A stretch of 64,000 nt of DNA from Geojedonia sp051814705 (GCA_051814705.1 JBPWQW010000002.1:124001-188000), one strand, 5' to 3'. Shown: positions 25,797 to 35,944, numbered from the stretch's first letter. Notes: generated by a model not told the origin, from the letters alone. Numbers and translations: made by a program.

Positions 25797-28205
25797 TTAT
25801 CTCAACTTAGGATAATCTTCTGGGCTAACCTCATGCATGACTTGGTACACCGCTTCAAATATATCTTCAAGTGAAGGTTTTGAAAAGTAATCACCATCAG
25901 TTCCATAAGCTGGTCTATGTGCTTTTGAAGTCAATGTCTTGGGTTGGCTGTCTAAATACAGATAGGCGTTTTGAACATTTAAAACCTCATTTAAAATATA
26001 AGCAGAAGCCCCGCCAGGAACGTCTTCATCAATCACCATAAACCGATTGGTTTTTTGGACACTTTTTAAAATATCATGGTTAATATCCAAAGGCAATAAC
26101 GATTGCACATCGATCACTTCGGCATCGATACCTACTTCCAAAAGTTCCTTTGCTACTTTTTCGACCATATTAAGTGTAGAACCGTACGAAATTAAAGTAA
26201 TATCCGTTCCTTCTTTAACTGTTTCAACAAGGCCAATAGGTGTTTTAAATTCTCCTAAGTTGGTCGGCATTTTTTCTTTTAAACGATAGCCATTTAAACA
26301 TTCAATTACTAATGCTGGGTCATCACCTTCCAATAAGGTGTTATAAAATCCAGCAGCTTTGGTCATATTTCTAGGGACGAGGACATAAATACCGCGTACC
26401 AAATTGAGTATACCACCCAATTGAGAACCGGAATGCCAAATCCCTTCGAGACGGTGGCCACGTGTTCTGATGATTAAAGGTGCTTTTTGTTTTCCAAGCG
26501 TTCTATATTGAAGTGTTGCCAAATCATCACTTATAATTTGAAGGGCATACATTAAATAATCCAAATATTGAATTTCGGCAATTGGGCGCAATCCCCTCAT
26601 GGCCATGCCTATACCTTGACCTACGATTGTGGCTTCCCTAATACCAGCATCAGAAACTCTTAAGTCGCCATATTTAACCTGTAAACCTTCTAATCCTTGG
26701 TTGACGTCTCCAATGACTCCAGAATCTTCTCCAAATATTAAAGTTTCAGGATATTTGCTGAAAATAGCATCAAAATTATCGCGCAATATAAGCCTAGCAT
26801 CTACCTCTTTGGAATCGTCGTAAATGGGTTGCACACCTTTAATATGAAGTGCTGAGAGTGTGGATTCACTATAAAGGTTTGAGCTATATTTTGGTTGAAT
26901 ATCCTCAAAATAATGATTGATCCATACCTGTAGTGCTTCTTTGGCCTGTGAAGATTCAGAAATCACATAACGCAAGGCTTTTCTAGCTGCCGACATGACT
27001 TCTTTTCTAATAGGTTCATCTATGGTAATGAGATCATTGATGATTTTTTCAATAAACGCCTTATTCGGACTTGTAACGGCAAGGGCTTTCAGTAAAACAA
27101 TGGCTTCTTGCTGTTCCTTTTTTATGGGTTTCAAATAGGCTTCCCAGGCATTTTTTCGCCCTTGACGAACTGCTATTTTGCAATTTTTTTCAAGGGTGTC
27201 CAAATCATCTGAAGTAGCGATGTTATTGGCAATCATCCATTCTCGCATTTTGGCAAGACAGTCGTTTTCGTCCTCCCATGCCAAGCGGTCATGATCTTTA
27301 TAGCGTTCATGGGAACCTGAGGTAGAATGACCTTGAGGTTGAGTCAATTCGATCACATGGATTATAACAGGAACATGTTCTTCTCGAGCTATTTTTTCAG
27401 CTTTTTGATAGGTTTCAACTAAGCTTACATAATCCCATCCATTGACTTTAAAGATTTCGTAACCTTTTCCATCTTCATTACGTTGAAAACCTTTTAAAAC
27501 TTCAGAAATATCTTCTTTGGTGGTTTGGTGTTTCGCATGAACGGAAATACCGTATTCGTCATCCCATATACTAACGACCATGGGCACTTGTAAGACTCCA
27601 GCAGCGTTAATAGTTTCGAAAAAAATGCCCTCACTTGTACTGGCATTTCCAATAGTTCCCCAGGCTATTTCATTTCCTTTAACAGAAAAATTCGCAGTAT
27701 CTATACCCTTGACCTTACGATATATTTTTGAGGCTTGTGCCAATCCCAATAAACGGGGCATTTGTGAAGCGGTAGGAGAGACGTCGGCACTGGAATTATA
27801 TTGTTGAGTCAAATCTTTCCATTGACCCTCTTCGTCCAAACTATGAGTACCAAAATGACCACCCATTTGTCGTCCAGCCGACATAGGATCGGCTTCAATA
27901 TTGGTATGGGCATAAAGACCTGCAAAAAATTGTTCGATTGTTAACTCACCCAACAACATCATAAAAGTCTGGTCCCTGTAATATCCAGACCGAAAGTCGC
28001 CTTTTTTAAATACCTTAGCCCAGGCCAATTGAGGCACTTCCTTGCCATCTCCAAAAATTCCAAATTTTGCTTTTCCGGTAAGGACTTCTCGGCGTCCAAG
28101 TATACTACATTCCCTACTGGTGACAGCCACTTTATAATCATTGATGACTTCTGTTTTAAAGTCTTCAAAAGTGATTGCTTTGGTCGTATTGGAATTTGTC
28201 TGCAT
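25797..28205 (-). CDS. Fused alpha/beta E1 subunit of a 2-oxoacid (branched-chain) dehydrogenase
   Basis: 802 residues combining the E1-alpha and E1-beta parts, the fused form usual in Bacteroidota. The thiamine-diphosphate region of E1-alpha is near residues 190-250 (WGTIGNASTSEGIFFETINA, then WDDEYGISV), with HSTSGSHERYKD further on. E1-beta starts about residue 470 (FGEDSGVIGDVNQGLEGLQ, RVSDAGIREATIVGQGIGMA) and ends with the transketolase C-terminal domain. It decarboxylates branched-chain 2-oxoacids and passes the acyl group to the E2 lipoyl subunit, which supplies the iso-branched fatty acids typical of the phylum. E2/E3 are not in the window. Confidence 0.93.
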   Translation of the reverse strand: MQTNSNTTKAITFEDFKTEVINDYKVAVTSRECSILGRREVLTGKAKFGIFGDGKEVPQLAWAKVFKKGDFRSGYYRDQTFMMLLGELTIEQFFAGLYAHTNIEADPMSAGRQMGGHFGTHSLDEEGQWKDLTQQYNSSADVSPTASQMPRLLGLAQASKIYRKVKGIDTANFSVKGNEIAWGTIGNASTSEGIFFETINAAGVLQVPMVVSIWDDEYGISVHAKHQTTKEDISEVLKGFQRNEDGKGYEIFKVNGWDYVSLVETYQKAEKIAREEHVPVIIHVIELTQPQGHSTSGSHERYKDHDRLAWEDENDCLAKMREWMIANNIATSDDLDTLEKNCKIAVRQGRKNAWEAYLKPIKKEQQEAIVLLKALAVTSPNKAFIEKIINDLITIDEPIRKEVMSAARKALRYVISESSQAKEALQVWINHYFEDIQPKYSSNLYSESTLSALHIKGVQPIYDDSKEVDARLILRDNFDAIFSKYPETLIFGEDSGVIGDVNQGLEGLQVKYGDLRVSDAGIREATIVGQGIGMAMRGLRPIAEIQYLDYLMYALQIISDDLATLQYRTLGKQKAPLIIRTRGHRLEGIWHSGSQLGGILNLVRGIYVLVPRNMTKAAGFYNTLLEGDDPALVIECLNGYRLKEKMPTNLGEFKTPIGLVETVKEGTDITLISYGSTLNMVEKVAKELLEVGIDAEVIDVQSLLPLDINHDILKSVQKTNRFMVIDEDVPGGASAYILNEVLNVQNAYLYLDSQPKTLTSKAHRPAYGTDGDYFSKPSLEDIFEAVYQVMHEVSPEDYPKLR

Positions 28206-28227
28206 TATGAATATAGGTTCTAAAAGG

Positions 28228-28258
28228 CAAATTTAACTAATCTTTCTATGTTTTACAA
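28228..28258 (-). promoter_or_regulatory. Promoter of the 2-oxoacid dehydrogenase gene
   Basis: Minus strand: -33 TTG (28256-28258), 20 bp, -7 TAAATTTG (28228-28235). Transcription would start near 28221, with a leader of about 16 nt. Confidence 0.6.
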
Positions 28259-28360
28259 CGTTGAATACTGTTATAATATTAATAATTTCACAAGAAAAAT
28301 TCTATTTTATTGAAGTATTTTCATTAATAATCAATTATTTAAGAAATGACTAAGATTTTA

Positions 28361-31225
28361 CTAATACCATTTTCTTCTGAAAAGTCCCAATAAAGCTTTG
28401 GGATCGACCGTAAATTTAAAACGAATTTTTTGGTCATAGAGGGGTTGGCCAATTTCCCATCCTAAATTAGAATATATGGGAAAGTAAATTTCAAAATAAT
28501 CGGTCACTAAATCTAAGCGTAATCCAGAGTCGTATACAAAGGCAGGATTAGTGTATTTATTTTTCACCAAGCCTATATCACCATAAACTTGAATATATTT
28601 CCAGAGGGTTGTGCTGGTATTTATTGTTGTTAGCCATTGATTGGCAAAGGGTGTGTCCAATTTAGATTTGAATCCCCCTTCAGCAATAATGAGTTGCTGG
28701 CTAAAGATCCCAGAAGTTTCAGAGCGCCCCAAATATTCGTAATCAAATAAATAATCTGTAGGTCGGTCTAAGGCAAAACTAAAATAGTCTGAATCGGCTT
28801 CAGTTTTGTTATATAAAAAAGCACCCGCAAAAAATCTGAAATTAAACTGGCGATTGCGTTGAGATAGTTTTCGATATTCGTAATTAAATGAAAATTTTCC
28901 AAAAGATTTTGAGAACTGTAAATCGGTATCCCATCTAAAGTAGTTCACCAAACCAGGATTGGCATTCAAATATCTAATGTTAAATACACCATAATCTGGT
29001 TCTTCAGCCAGTACAATAGTCTGGTCTTTTTGGGTTCGTGTAATATCTAAATATCTAAAATTTAAGGATTGTATTTTATTGGATCTAAAATTAGTGTCAT
29101 CCCTAAAATTAAAGGTAAGGTTAGGAGAGACGATACTAACATAGGCATCTGTTGCAAACGAGGTATAACTACCCGAAAAACCAGCAATGATATTATACAA
29201 ATTTTTATTCTCTAAATCAGAGGTGTAATAGATTTGCCCTCTTCCTGTAATGGTATTGGATTTTGTACCATATTGAGGAGCCAGTTTATAGATAAAGCGT
29301 TTGCGAAGCACCGTTTTATTATACATTTTAGCACCTAGTGTCAGGCCGTCATAAATATTGCTAAACTCCACCAAAGGCATAAAAAACACTTGATTGTAAT
29401 AGGGGTCTTCGAAATCTTTTAGAACCCTAAATTGCAAGGGTCTGTTATTGAAAAAGAATCCTTTTAACGATTTCCAATTGTCCCTTAAATTGTATTCAGG
29501 AATAGTATTGTCGTAATTAAGCGCCAGTTTATTGGCTTCGTTTTTTGGAATGGTAATGGTCTTGCTTCCTTTTATATTTTCAATCCAGGTTTTGGATAGA
29601 ACAGAATCATTATGAAGAGCAAATAAGGAAACAGGCGCGTTATTATCTCTTTTATTTTTAATGGTCAAAGTCACCGAATCTTCCGTTTTTATGACATCCT
29701 TTATTTTAAAATCAATTTTTTTTCTGGTGTTGAGGTAATCGGTAAAAAACCATTCGACATCTTTTTCGGTGTGCTGTTTCAAAAGCGTTTCAAATTCGGA
29801 AGAAGACGTTTGTTTTAATTGGTAACGCTTTAAAAACTCAGAGATGGTGGTTTCCAATACATTAGCATTCACAAAATCATCCAAGTATTTTAATCCAATT
29901 CCCGCTTTATATTTATTAGCAATGTTGGCGTTGAATTTTAACAGCGAATCTTTGGATAAGGTTAAAGGTTGATCTCTATTGGTTCTCGCCATTTGCATAA
30001 AAAACAATTGGTACTGACTGTTGAAGTCCAAATCTGCGGCATGAAACGAACGCACGCCCCAAGTATTGGCAAAAGTTCCCAAAAGTTTCATATCGGGATA
30101 ATTTTCTTCAACATATTTCATTAGAAAATAGATTTGCAAGCCATCTTTTAGCCAGTAATCTTTTCTTGGGTTGACCAAAAGCGTGTTTTCTAAATAAGAG
30201 TTAAGCGCCGTTTTTAAGAGCTTTAACTCATATTGAAAATGATCGGGAAAGGGTCGTATAAAATCAGGTAATTGATTTAAACCATAAAGCGGATCTTTTT
30301 TGTATTCTATTTCGGTAAGCAAAAGATTGTCGTGAGGGTAAGACCCTAAGTTTTTGTCAATAAAAGCCGCGATTTTATCTAATATGAGCGCTTTTTCATG
30401 GCCAGTGATCCCTTTGTCTTCAATATTGGTGTTGATGGTAAAATAATCGGTTTTAGTGTATTTAAAATTTGAAGATTTTAGTAAGGACAAATCTGAACTG
30501 ACCCGATCAGTTCCATTTAAAATTGCGGTTTGAGTACTGTCGTTTTGAGTACTATTTAAAAGGTTAAGTTCAGAAACCAATTTATAGTTTTTAGGATATT
30601 CAATAACCAAAGTCTGATCTGCTTTTGGGGTGTATAAATCATCCAAATTTAAATTGCTATAATATTGCCAAGCACCATCATAAACTGCAGGTGTTATATA
30701 CCAGTATTTGAGATTAAATTCTAATTGTTCGGTCACGCCATAGCTTGTGAAAACGGCACTGGGAACCAATACATTATAGGTTAAAGAGATTCTATAGGAT
30801 TCACCCGGGAGTAGGGCATTGGCCAAGGTAACCTTTAAAACGTCGGGATGCTCTTTTGTTCTGGAATAGTCCAATTCGTTTTTTAAATGGTCTTTGATTG
30901 AAGTGATATTGGTATACCCGCGTTCTACACTTTTGGCAAAATGAAATTTAGAATCGTATTCTTGGGTAAAACGTTTTGCTAAAGGTGTGTTTTTAGTGGA
31001 ATAGCTATTGTTCCAATCATTTAGATAAATGATTTTTAGGGTATCCTTAGTCTCATTTTTATAGGTAATCTCTTCTGCAATGGCAATGGTTTTGTTAGGA
31101 ACATTGAAGGTGGCTTTTAAGTCAATACGGTTTTGACCATAAACCATTCCTAGCATGCATGCAAAAAAAACTAGTGTTAAACGAAACTTCAATGTATAGG
31201 GTAGATTTAAGGTTCTGTAATTCAA
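28361..31225 (-). CDS. M1 aminopeptidase-like domain fused to a C-terminal outer-membrane barrel
   Basis: 954 residues. A signal peptide ends near MVYGQ. Residues 30-550 follow the M1 (gluzincin) layout: beta-sandwich with TYKNETKDTLKIIYLNDW, then a catalytic-type domain in which YWLKDGLQIYFLMKY corresponds to the WLNEGLAxYF helix. However, the HExxH helix is absent at the expected place (LKLLKTALNSYLENTLL), so zinc binding is doubtful. From about residue 600 the sequence is beta-rich and ends RRKWY, as in an outer-membrane barrel. The start is TTG at 31225; a second TTG at 31192 would give a shorter signal peptide (MKFRLTLVFFACMLG). Confidence 0.78.
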   Translation of the reverse strand: MNYRTLNLPYTLKFRLTLVFFACMLGMVYGQNRIDLKATFNVPNKTIAIAEEITYKNETKDTLKIIYLNDWNNSYSTKNTPLAKRFTQEYDSKFHFAKSVERGYTNITSIKDHLKNELDYSRTKEHPDVLKVTLANALLPGESYRISLTYNVLVPSAVFTSYGVTEQLEFNLKYWYITPAVYDGAWQYYSNLNLDDLYTPKADQTLVIEYPKNYKLVSELNLLNSTQNDSTQTAILNGTDRVSSDLSLLKSSNFKYTKTDYFTINTNIEDKGITGHEKALILDKIAAFIDKNLGSYPHDNLLLTEIEYKKDPLYGLNQLPDFIRPFPDHFQYELKLLKTALNSYLENTLLVNPRKDYWLKDGLQIYFLMKYVEENYPDMKLLGTFANTWGVRSFHAADLDFNSQYQLFFMQMARTNRDQPLTLSKDSLLKFNANIANKYKAGIGLKYLDDFVNANVLETTISEFLKRYQLKQTSSSEFETLLKQHTEKDVEWFFTDYLNTRKKIDFKIKDVIKTEDSVTLTIKNKRDNNAPVSLFALHNDSVLSKTWIENIKGSKTITIPKNEANKLALNYDNTIPEYNLRDNWKSLKGFFFNNRPLQFRVLKDFEDPYYNQVFFMPLVEFSNIYDGLTLGAKMYNKTVLRKRFIYKLAPQYGTKSNTITGRGQIYYTSDLENKNLYNIIAGFSGSYTSFATDAYVSIVSPNLTFNFRDDTNFRSNKIQSLNFRYLDITRTQKDQTIVLAEEPDYGVFNIRYLNANPGLVNYFRWDTDLQFSKSFGKFSFNYEYRKLSQRNRQFNFRFFAGAFLYNKTEADSDYFSFALDRPTDYLFDYEYLGRSETSGIFSQQLIIAEGGFKSKLDTPFANQWLTTINTSTTLWKYIQVYGDIGLVKNKYTNPAFVYDSGLRLDLVTDYFEIYFPIYSNLGWEIGQPLYDQKIRFKFTVDPKALLGLFRRKWY

Positions 31226-31357
31226 ATAAAATAAAAAATTAGTTGATAAGTAAGCTATCTATCAAATTTTTAAATATTTGGTGAACAATATTTATGATTT
31301 TACCTTAATAAACGTCAAAATGCGTTTTATGTTATTTGGAAGCTAGTTTACTTTCAA

Positions 31358-32047
31358 TTAAAAATTAGGACTAAAGCTGGATTCTTTATAAAAGCTATCT
31401 AGGATATGCAAAACCTCCTCCGGTGTATCTACCACATGGATTAAATCCAAATCTTTTTCACTGACATTATTAAATGTTTTTAAAAGCGTTGTTTTGACCC
31501 AGTCTAAAAGACCATCCCAAAATTCACTTCCAACTAAAATAATTGGAAACCTTTCAATTTTTTTGGTCTGTATTAATGTAACGGCTTCAAACATTTCATC
31601 CAAGGTTCCAAAACCACCGGGCATAACCACAAAGCCTTGAGAATATTTTACAAACATCACTTTTCTCACAAAGAAATAGTCAAAATCCAAATTTTTATCT
31701 GAATCGATATAAGGGTTGTCATGCTGTTCAAAAGGCAATTCTATATTGAGACCAACCGAGGTTCCTCCCGCAATGTGTGCGCCTTTATTGCCAGCTTCCA
31801 TTATACCTGGGCCTCCACCAGTAATTACACCATAGCCATGTTCTACTATTTTTTCAGCAATCTCCTCGGTCAATTTATAGTATTTGTCATTGGGTTTTGT
31901 TCTTGCAGAGCCAAAAATTGAGACACAAGGTCCAATTCGGCTCAACTTCTCATAACCATTAACAAATTCTCCCATAATCTTGAATATGGCCCAGGAGTCA
32001 TTAGATTTGATTTCATTCCAACCTTTATGGTGTTGTTCACTTCTCAT
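31358..32047 (-). CDS. LOG family (TIGR00730) protein
   Basis: 229 residues, Rossmann fold of the LONELY GUY family. Both signature motifs are present: GGGPGIMEAGNKGA and PGGFGTLDEMFE. Plant and several bacterial members are cytokinin-riboside-monophosphate phosphoribohydrolases; others act on AMP-like nucleotides. It lies downstream of uvrA with the heptad array between, so co-transcription is uncertain. Confidence 0.92.
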   Translation of the reverse strand: MRSEQHHKGWNEIKSNDSWAIFKIMGEFVNGYEKLSRIGPCVSIFGSARTKPNDKYYKLTEEIAEKIVEHGYGVITGGGPGIMEAGNKGAHIAGGTSVGLNIELPFEQHDNPYIDSDKNLDFDYFFVRKVMFVKYSQGFVVMPGGFGTLDEMFEAVTLIQTKKIERFPIILVGSEFWDGLLDWVKTTLLKTFNNVSEKDLDLIHVVDTPEEVLHILDSFYKESSFSPNF

Positions 32048-32086
32048 GTATTTTGTTATTTGGTAATAATTAGTGGTTGTCTATTT

Positions 32087-32289
32087 CAGTCTTCAGTCTT
32101 CAGTCTTCAGTGATCAGCCTTCAGTGATCAGTCTACAGTCTTCAGTGTTCAGTCTTCAGTGATCAGTCTTCAGTGTTCAGTCTTCAGTGTTCAGTCTTCA
32201 GTCTACAGTCTACAGTCTTCAGTGATCAGTCTTCGGACATCGGTCTTCGGACATCGGTCTTCGGACATCCGTCATCCGTCATCCGTCAT
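32087..32289. repeat. Heptanucleotide tandem array (29 units of CAGTNNN and derivatives)
   Basis: Twenty-nine 7-bp units in unbroken register: 21 units of CAGTCTT/CAGTGAT/CAGTGTT/CAGTCTA type, then alternating CGGACAT and CGGTCTT, then three CCGTCAT. The last unit overlaps the TGA stop of uvrA (32286-32288). It fills the whole gap between uvrA and the LOG gene. Confidence 0.95.
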
Positions 32290-35132
32290 TTTCCAACAGG
32301 TAAATTTAATTCTTTTTTAAGAAATTGTGCCGTGTAACTCTTTTTGTCTTTAATCAATTCTTCTGGTGAGCCTTTGGCAACGACCTTACCGCCTCCCTTA
32401 CCGCCTTCATATCCAATGTCAATGATATAATCTACCATTTTAATAACATCCATATTATGTTCGATAATTAAAATAGTATTGCCCTTATCCGCTAATTTAT
32501 TGAGCACGAGCATCAGTACTCTAATATCTTCAAAATGCAGTCCAGTAGTAGGTTCATCAAGGATATAAAAGGTATTTCCTGTATCGCGCTTACTCAACTC
32601 TGTGGCTAGTTTGATACGTTGGGCTTCACCTCCAGATAGGGTTGTGCTTTGTTGTCCAAGCGTAATATAGCCCAAGCCTACATCTTTTATGGTTTTTAGT
32701 TTTTTGTGAATTTTAGGAATGTGTTCAAAAAATTCAACCGCCTCATTGATGGTCATGTCCAATACATCACTAATCGATTTTCCTTTGTATCGAATTTCCA
32801 ACGTTTCACGGTTAAAACGTTTACCTCTACAAGTTTCACATTCCACATAAACATCTGGAAGAAAATTCATTTCGATAACACGTAACCCGCCACCTTTACA
32901 GGTTTCACATCTACCTCCTGCAACATTAAAACTGAAACGACCCAGTTTATAACCTCGTATCATGGCCTCAGGAATTTTAGCAAAAAGACTTCTGATCTCA
33001 CTAAAAGTTCCCGTATACGTCGCAGGATTGCTCCTTGGCGTGCGTCCTATAGGCGATTGGTTGATATCGATCACTTTATCGATATGCTCCAGCCCTGTAA
33101 TACTTTTGAAGGGCATAGGTTTTTTGACGCCATTAAAGTAATGCGCGTTCATGATCGGATATAAGGTTTCATTGATTAGTGTGGATTTACCACTACCCGA
33201 AACGCCTGTAACGCCAATCATTTTCCCTAATGGCAGTTCAACAGATACATTTTTTAGATTGTTACCAGTACAACCTTTAAGTACAATAGATTTGCCGTTG
33301 CCCTCGCGACGATGTTTTGGAATTTCAATTTGTTTGGTGCCATTTAAGTAATCGGCAGTTAAAGTATGGCTTGTTTTAATTTGGGCAGGTGTGCCTATGC
33401 TAATAATTTCACCACCAAATTTTCCGGCTTTTGGACCTATGTCAATAACATAGTCGGCATGTTCAATCATATCCTTATCGTGCTCAACCACAATAACCGA
33501 ATTGCCTATGTCTCTAAGCGCAATCAAAGACTTGATGAGTTTATTATTATCGCGTTGATGGAGACCTATACTGGGTTCATCCAAAATATAGAGCACTCCT
33601 ACCAATTGCGAGCCTATTTGTGTAGCCAATCTAATACGTTGTGCTTCACCTCCCGACAATGATTTTGAGCTTCTGTTAAGGGACAGATATTCCAAGCCAA
33701 CATCCAGTAAAAACTGAAGGCGTGTTTTTATTTCTTTAATAATTTCTTCTGAAATCTGAAATTGTTTGTCCGATAAATGATGGTGCAGGTCTTCAAACCA
33801 ATTGGCGAGATCAACAATATCTTTATGGGCTAAATCGGCAATATTCTGATTGTTGATTTTAAAGTAAAGCGATTCCTGTTTTAAACGAGTGCCGTGGCAG
33901 GCATCACATTCCACCTTGTCCATATACTCTTTTGCCCAGCGTTTTAAAGATTTGGAATCGGTGTTTTTATATTGGCTTTCAATAAAATTGGCCACGCCTT
34001 CAAATTCAATTTTATAATCGCGTGTCACACCAAGTGTTTTACTCTCCACTGAAAACTTTTCATCGCCCCCGTACAAAATCATGTGTTTTGCTTCTTCGGG
34101 AATGGATTTAAAAGGGTCACCTAAATCAAAGTTGAAACGTTGGGCAATAATTTCAAACTGTTTAAAAATCCAGCTGTTTTTTTGTGGACCATGAGGCGCC
34201 AAGGCTCCACTTTTTATGGAAAGGGAATCGTCTGGAACGATCTTTTTCTCGTTAACCTGATATAAGCGCCCAATACCATTGCATTTTGGACAGGCTCCTT
34301 TTGGAGAGTTAAACGAAAAGTTATTGGGTTCTGGATTTGGATACGAAATCCCTGAAGAAGGACACATTAAATTCCGACTGAAATACCGTACTTTTTCGGT
34401 TTCTTGATCCAATACCATGAGCACATCATCGCCGTGATACATCGCCGTGTTAATGGATTCAGATAAGCGTTTATCGTTTTCAACGGCTGCATCAACTTTC
34501 AACCGGTCAATCACAATTTCAATATCATGAGTTTTGTAACGGTCCACCCGCATACCTTTTACAAGATCTTTGATTTCGCCATCGGCCCTCACTTTTACAA
34601 AACCCTGTTTCGCAATATGCTCAAACAGTTCACGATAATGCCCTTTTCGGGAACGGACAACAGGTGCCAAGATTGTAATACGGTTTCCATTAAAGGATTC
34701 TGTGATGAGTGATTTGATTTGTTCATCACTATAACTCACCATTTTTTCACCTGTATTGTAGCTATACGCATCACTGGCACGGGCAAATAACAAGCGTAAA
34801 AAATCATAGATTTCGGTAATGGTGCCAACGGTGGAACGAGGAGATTTACTGGTCGTTTTTTGTTCGATAGCAATTACAGGAGACAGTCCATCAATTTTAT
34901 CGACATCAGGGCGTTCCAATCCACCTAAAAATTGTCTGGCATAAGCCGAAAAGGTTTCAATATAACGCCGTTGGCCTTCGGCGTAAATGGTATCAAAAGC
35001 CAATGAAGATTTCCCACTCCCCGACAGACCTGTTATGACTACAAGTTTCTCTCTCGGGATGGTGACATCAATATTTTTTAGGTTGTGAACTCTTGCACCC
35101 TTAACCTCAATATGTTCTTCAAACAGACTCAT
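32286..35132 (-). CDS. uvrA: Excinuclease ABC subunit A
   Basis: 948 residues, complete. UvrA finds DNA damage and loads UvrB in nucleotide excision repair. Two ABC ATPase modules are present: Walker A GLSGSGKSS near the N-terminus and GVSGSGKST in the second half, with signatures SLSGGEAQRIRLA and TLSGGEAQRIKLA. Zinc-module cysteines are visible (ACPKCNGIG, CETCKGGG and CETCRGKR). A -7 element at 35171-35178 suggests its own promoter. Its stop codon is part of the heptad array. Confidence 0.98.
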   Translation of the reverse strand: MSLFEEHIEVKGARVHNLKNIDVTIPREKLVVITGLSGSGKSSLAFDTIYAEGQRRYIETFSAYARQFLGGLERPDVDKIDGLSPVIAIEQKTTSKSPRSTVGTITEIYDFLRLLFARASDAYSYNTGEKMVSYSDEQIKSLITESFNGNRITILAPVVRSRKGHYRELFEHIAKQGFVKVRADGEIKDLVKGMRVDRYKTHDIEIVIDRLKVDAAVENDKRLSESINTAMYHGDDVLMVLDQETEKVRYFSRNLMCPSSGISYPNPEPNNFSFNSPKGACPKCNGIGRLYQVNEKKIVPDDSLSIKSGALAPHGPQKNSWIFKQFEIIAQRFNFDLGDPFKSIPEEAKHMILYGGDEKFSVESKTLGVTRDYKIEFEGVANFIESQYKNTDSKSLKRWAKEYMDKVECDACHGTRLKQESLYFKINNQNIADLAHKDIVDLANWFEDLHHHLSDKQFQISEEIIKEIKTRLQFLLDVGLEYLSLNRSSKSLSGGEAQRIRLATQIGSQLVGVLYILDEPSIGLHQRDNNKLIKSLIALRDIGNSVIVVEHDKDMIEHADYVIDIGPKAGKFGGEIISIGTPAQIKTSHTLTADYLNGTKQIEIPKHRREGNGKSIVLKGCTGNNLKNVSVELPLGKMIGVTGVSGSGKSTLINETLYPIMNAHYFNGVKKPMPFKSITGLEHIDKVIDINQSPIGRTPRSNPATYTGTFSEIRSLFAKIPEAMIRGYKLGRFSFNVAGGRCETCKGGGLRVIEMNFLPDVYVECETCRGKRFNRETLEIRYKGKSISDVLDMTINEAVEFFEHIPKIHKKLKTIKDVGLGYITLGQQSTTLSGGEAQRIKLATELSKRDTGNTFYILDEPTTGLHFEDIRVLMLVLNKLADKGNTILIIEHNMDVIKMVDYIIDIGYEGGKGGGKVVAKGSPEELIKDKKSYTAQFLKKELNLPVGK

Positions 35133-35170
35133 AAATCATAAGCAAACCCGCTGTTTTGCGGACAAGAGTG

Positions 35171-35178
35171 CAAAAGTA
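35171..35178 (-). promoter_or_regulatory. Putative -7 element of uvrA
   Basis: Minus-strand TACTTTTG, 39 bp before the uvrA ATG at 35132; inferred leader about 30 nt. No clear -33 element. Confidence 0.45.
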
Positions 35179-35254
35179 CAATTTTTGGTGTTAATTTCTA
35201 GTGAAGGTTTGCAATGGATTTCTTATAATTGTCAACAGTTAAAACTATTAACAG

Positions 35255-35779
35255 ATGAAAATTTTAGGAATTGGTTCGCGGATAAATCATTCAGAATTTG
35301 GTAAAGGTGTGGTAACCAACGTAACCTCAAAACACTATTGGGTGACGTTTATTGACAAGGGCTTGGAAACGATTGATCTGGATTCACCATTTGAGCTTAT
35401 TGAAGCCACTGAAGATGATGTGGACACGATTAGTTTTTACGAAGTGGAACAAACTTTAAAAGCTATTTTGAAAAAATGGAGTGATGTTTCTGAAGTTGTC
35501 AATATAGCCGATAAATGGAAAGGTGGTAAATTGATTATGGAGCCTGGGGATACCAATTTGAAGTCCAATGAAGTCCCTATTGATGCATTTTTCCATAAAA
35601 TTACCATGGTTAGAGATCGTTTAAGAGTTATGGAACAAAAAATAAACAGCAGTAACTTAGACGAACAGGAAAAGATTGATCTTCAACAGTACATTACCCG
35701 TTGTTATGGAAGTTTAACCACCTTTAATGTGTTGTTTAAATTAAAAGACCATCAGTTTGTTGGGCAGAAGGGGAGCTAG
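35255..35779 (+). CDS. Hypothetical protein with N-terminal Tudor/KOW-like segment
   Basis: 174 residues, conserved in Flavobacteriia as far as I can tell, no named family. The first 40 residues (GIGSRINHSEFGKGVVTNV, then YWVTFIDKGLETI) resemble the C-terminal Tudor-like domain of the UvrD protein in this window (VEHMRFGKGEVLKI), which in PcrA/UvrD binds RNA polymerase. The rest is helical and charged. It is divergent from uvrA, so a role near transcription or repair is possible but unproven. Confidence 0.75.
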   Translation: MKILGIGSRINHSEFGKGVVTNVTSKHYWVTFIDKGLETIDLDSPFELIEATEDDVDTISFYEVEQTLKAILKKWSDVSEVVNIADKWKGGKLIMEPGDTNLKSNEVPIDAFFHKITMVRDRLRVMEQKINSSNLDEQEKIDLQQYITRCYGSLTTFNVLFKLKDHQFVGQKGS

Positions 35780-35783
35780 GTTG

Positions 35784-35944
35784 TAGTTTACAGTCTACAG
35801 TGTTCTGTATACAGTCTACAGTGTTCTGTATACAGTCTACAGTGTTCTGTATACAGTCTACAGTGTTCAGTATTCAGTCTACAGTTTACAGTTTACAGTC
35901 TACAGTTTACAGTCTACAGTCTTCAGTGATTAGTGATTAGTTGT
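35784..35944. repeat. Second heptanucleotide array (23 units)
   Basis: Units CAGTCTA, CAGTGTT, CTGTATA, CAGTTTA, CAGTCTT, CAGTGAT and TAGTGAT in unbroken 7-bp register. The triplet CAGTCTA-CAGTGTT-CTGTATA is itself repeated three times (21-bp higher-order repeat). It starts 5 bp after the stop of the 35255-35779 gene. Confidence 0.93.

Noticed and set aside
32087..32289. CRISPR array
   Set aside because: Units are 7 bp with no unique spacers and there are no cas genes; it is a tandem heptad repeat.
33366..33662. 98-codon plus-strand frame inside uvrA
   Set aside because: Antisense shadow of the conserved uvrA sequence; the product has no sensible features.
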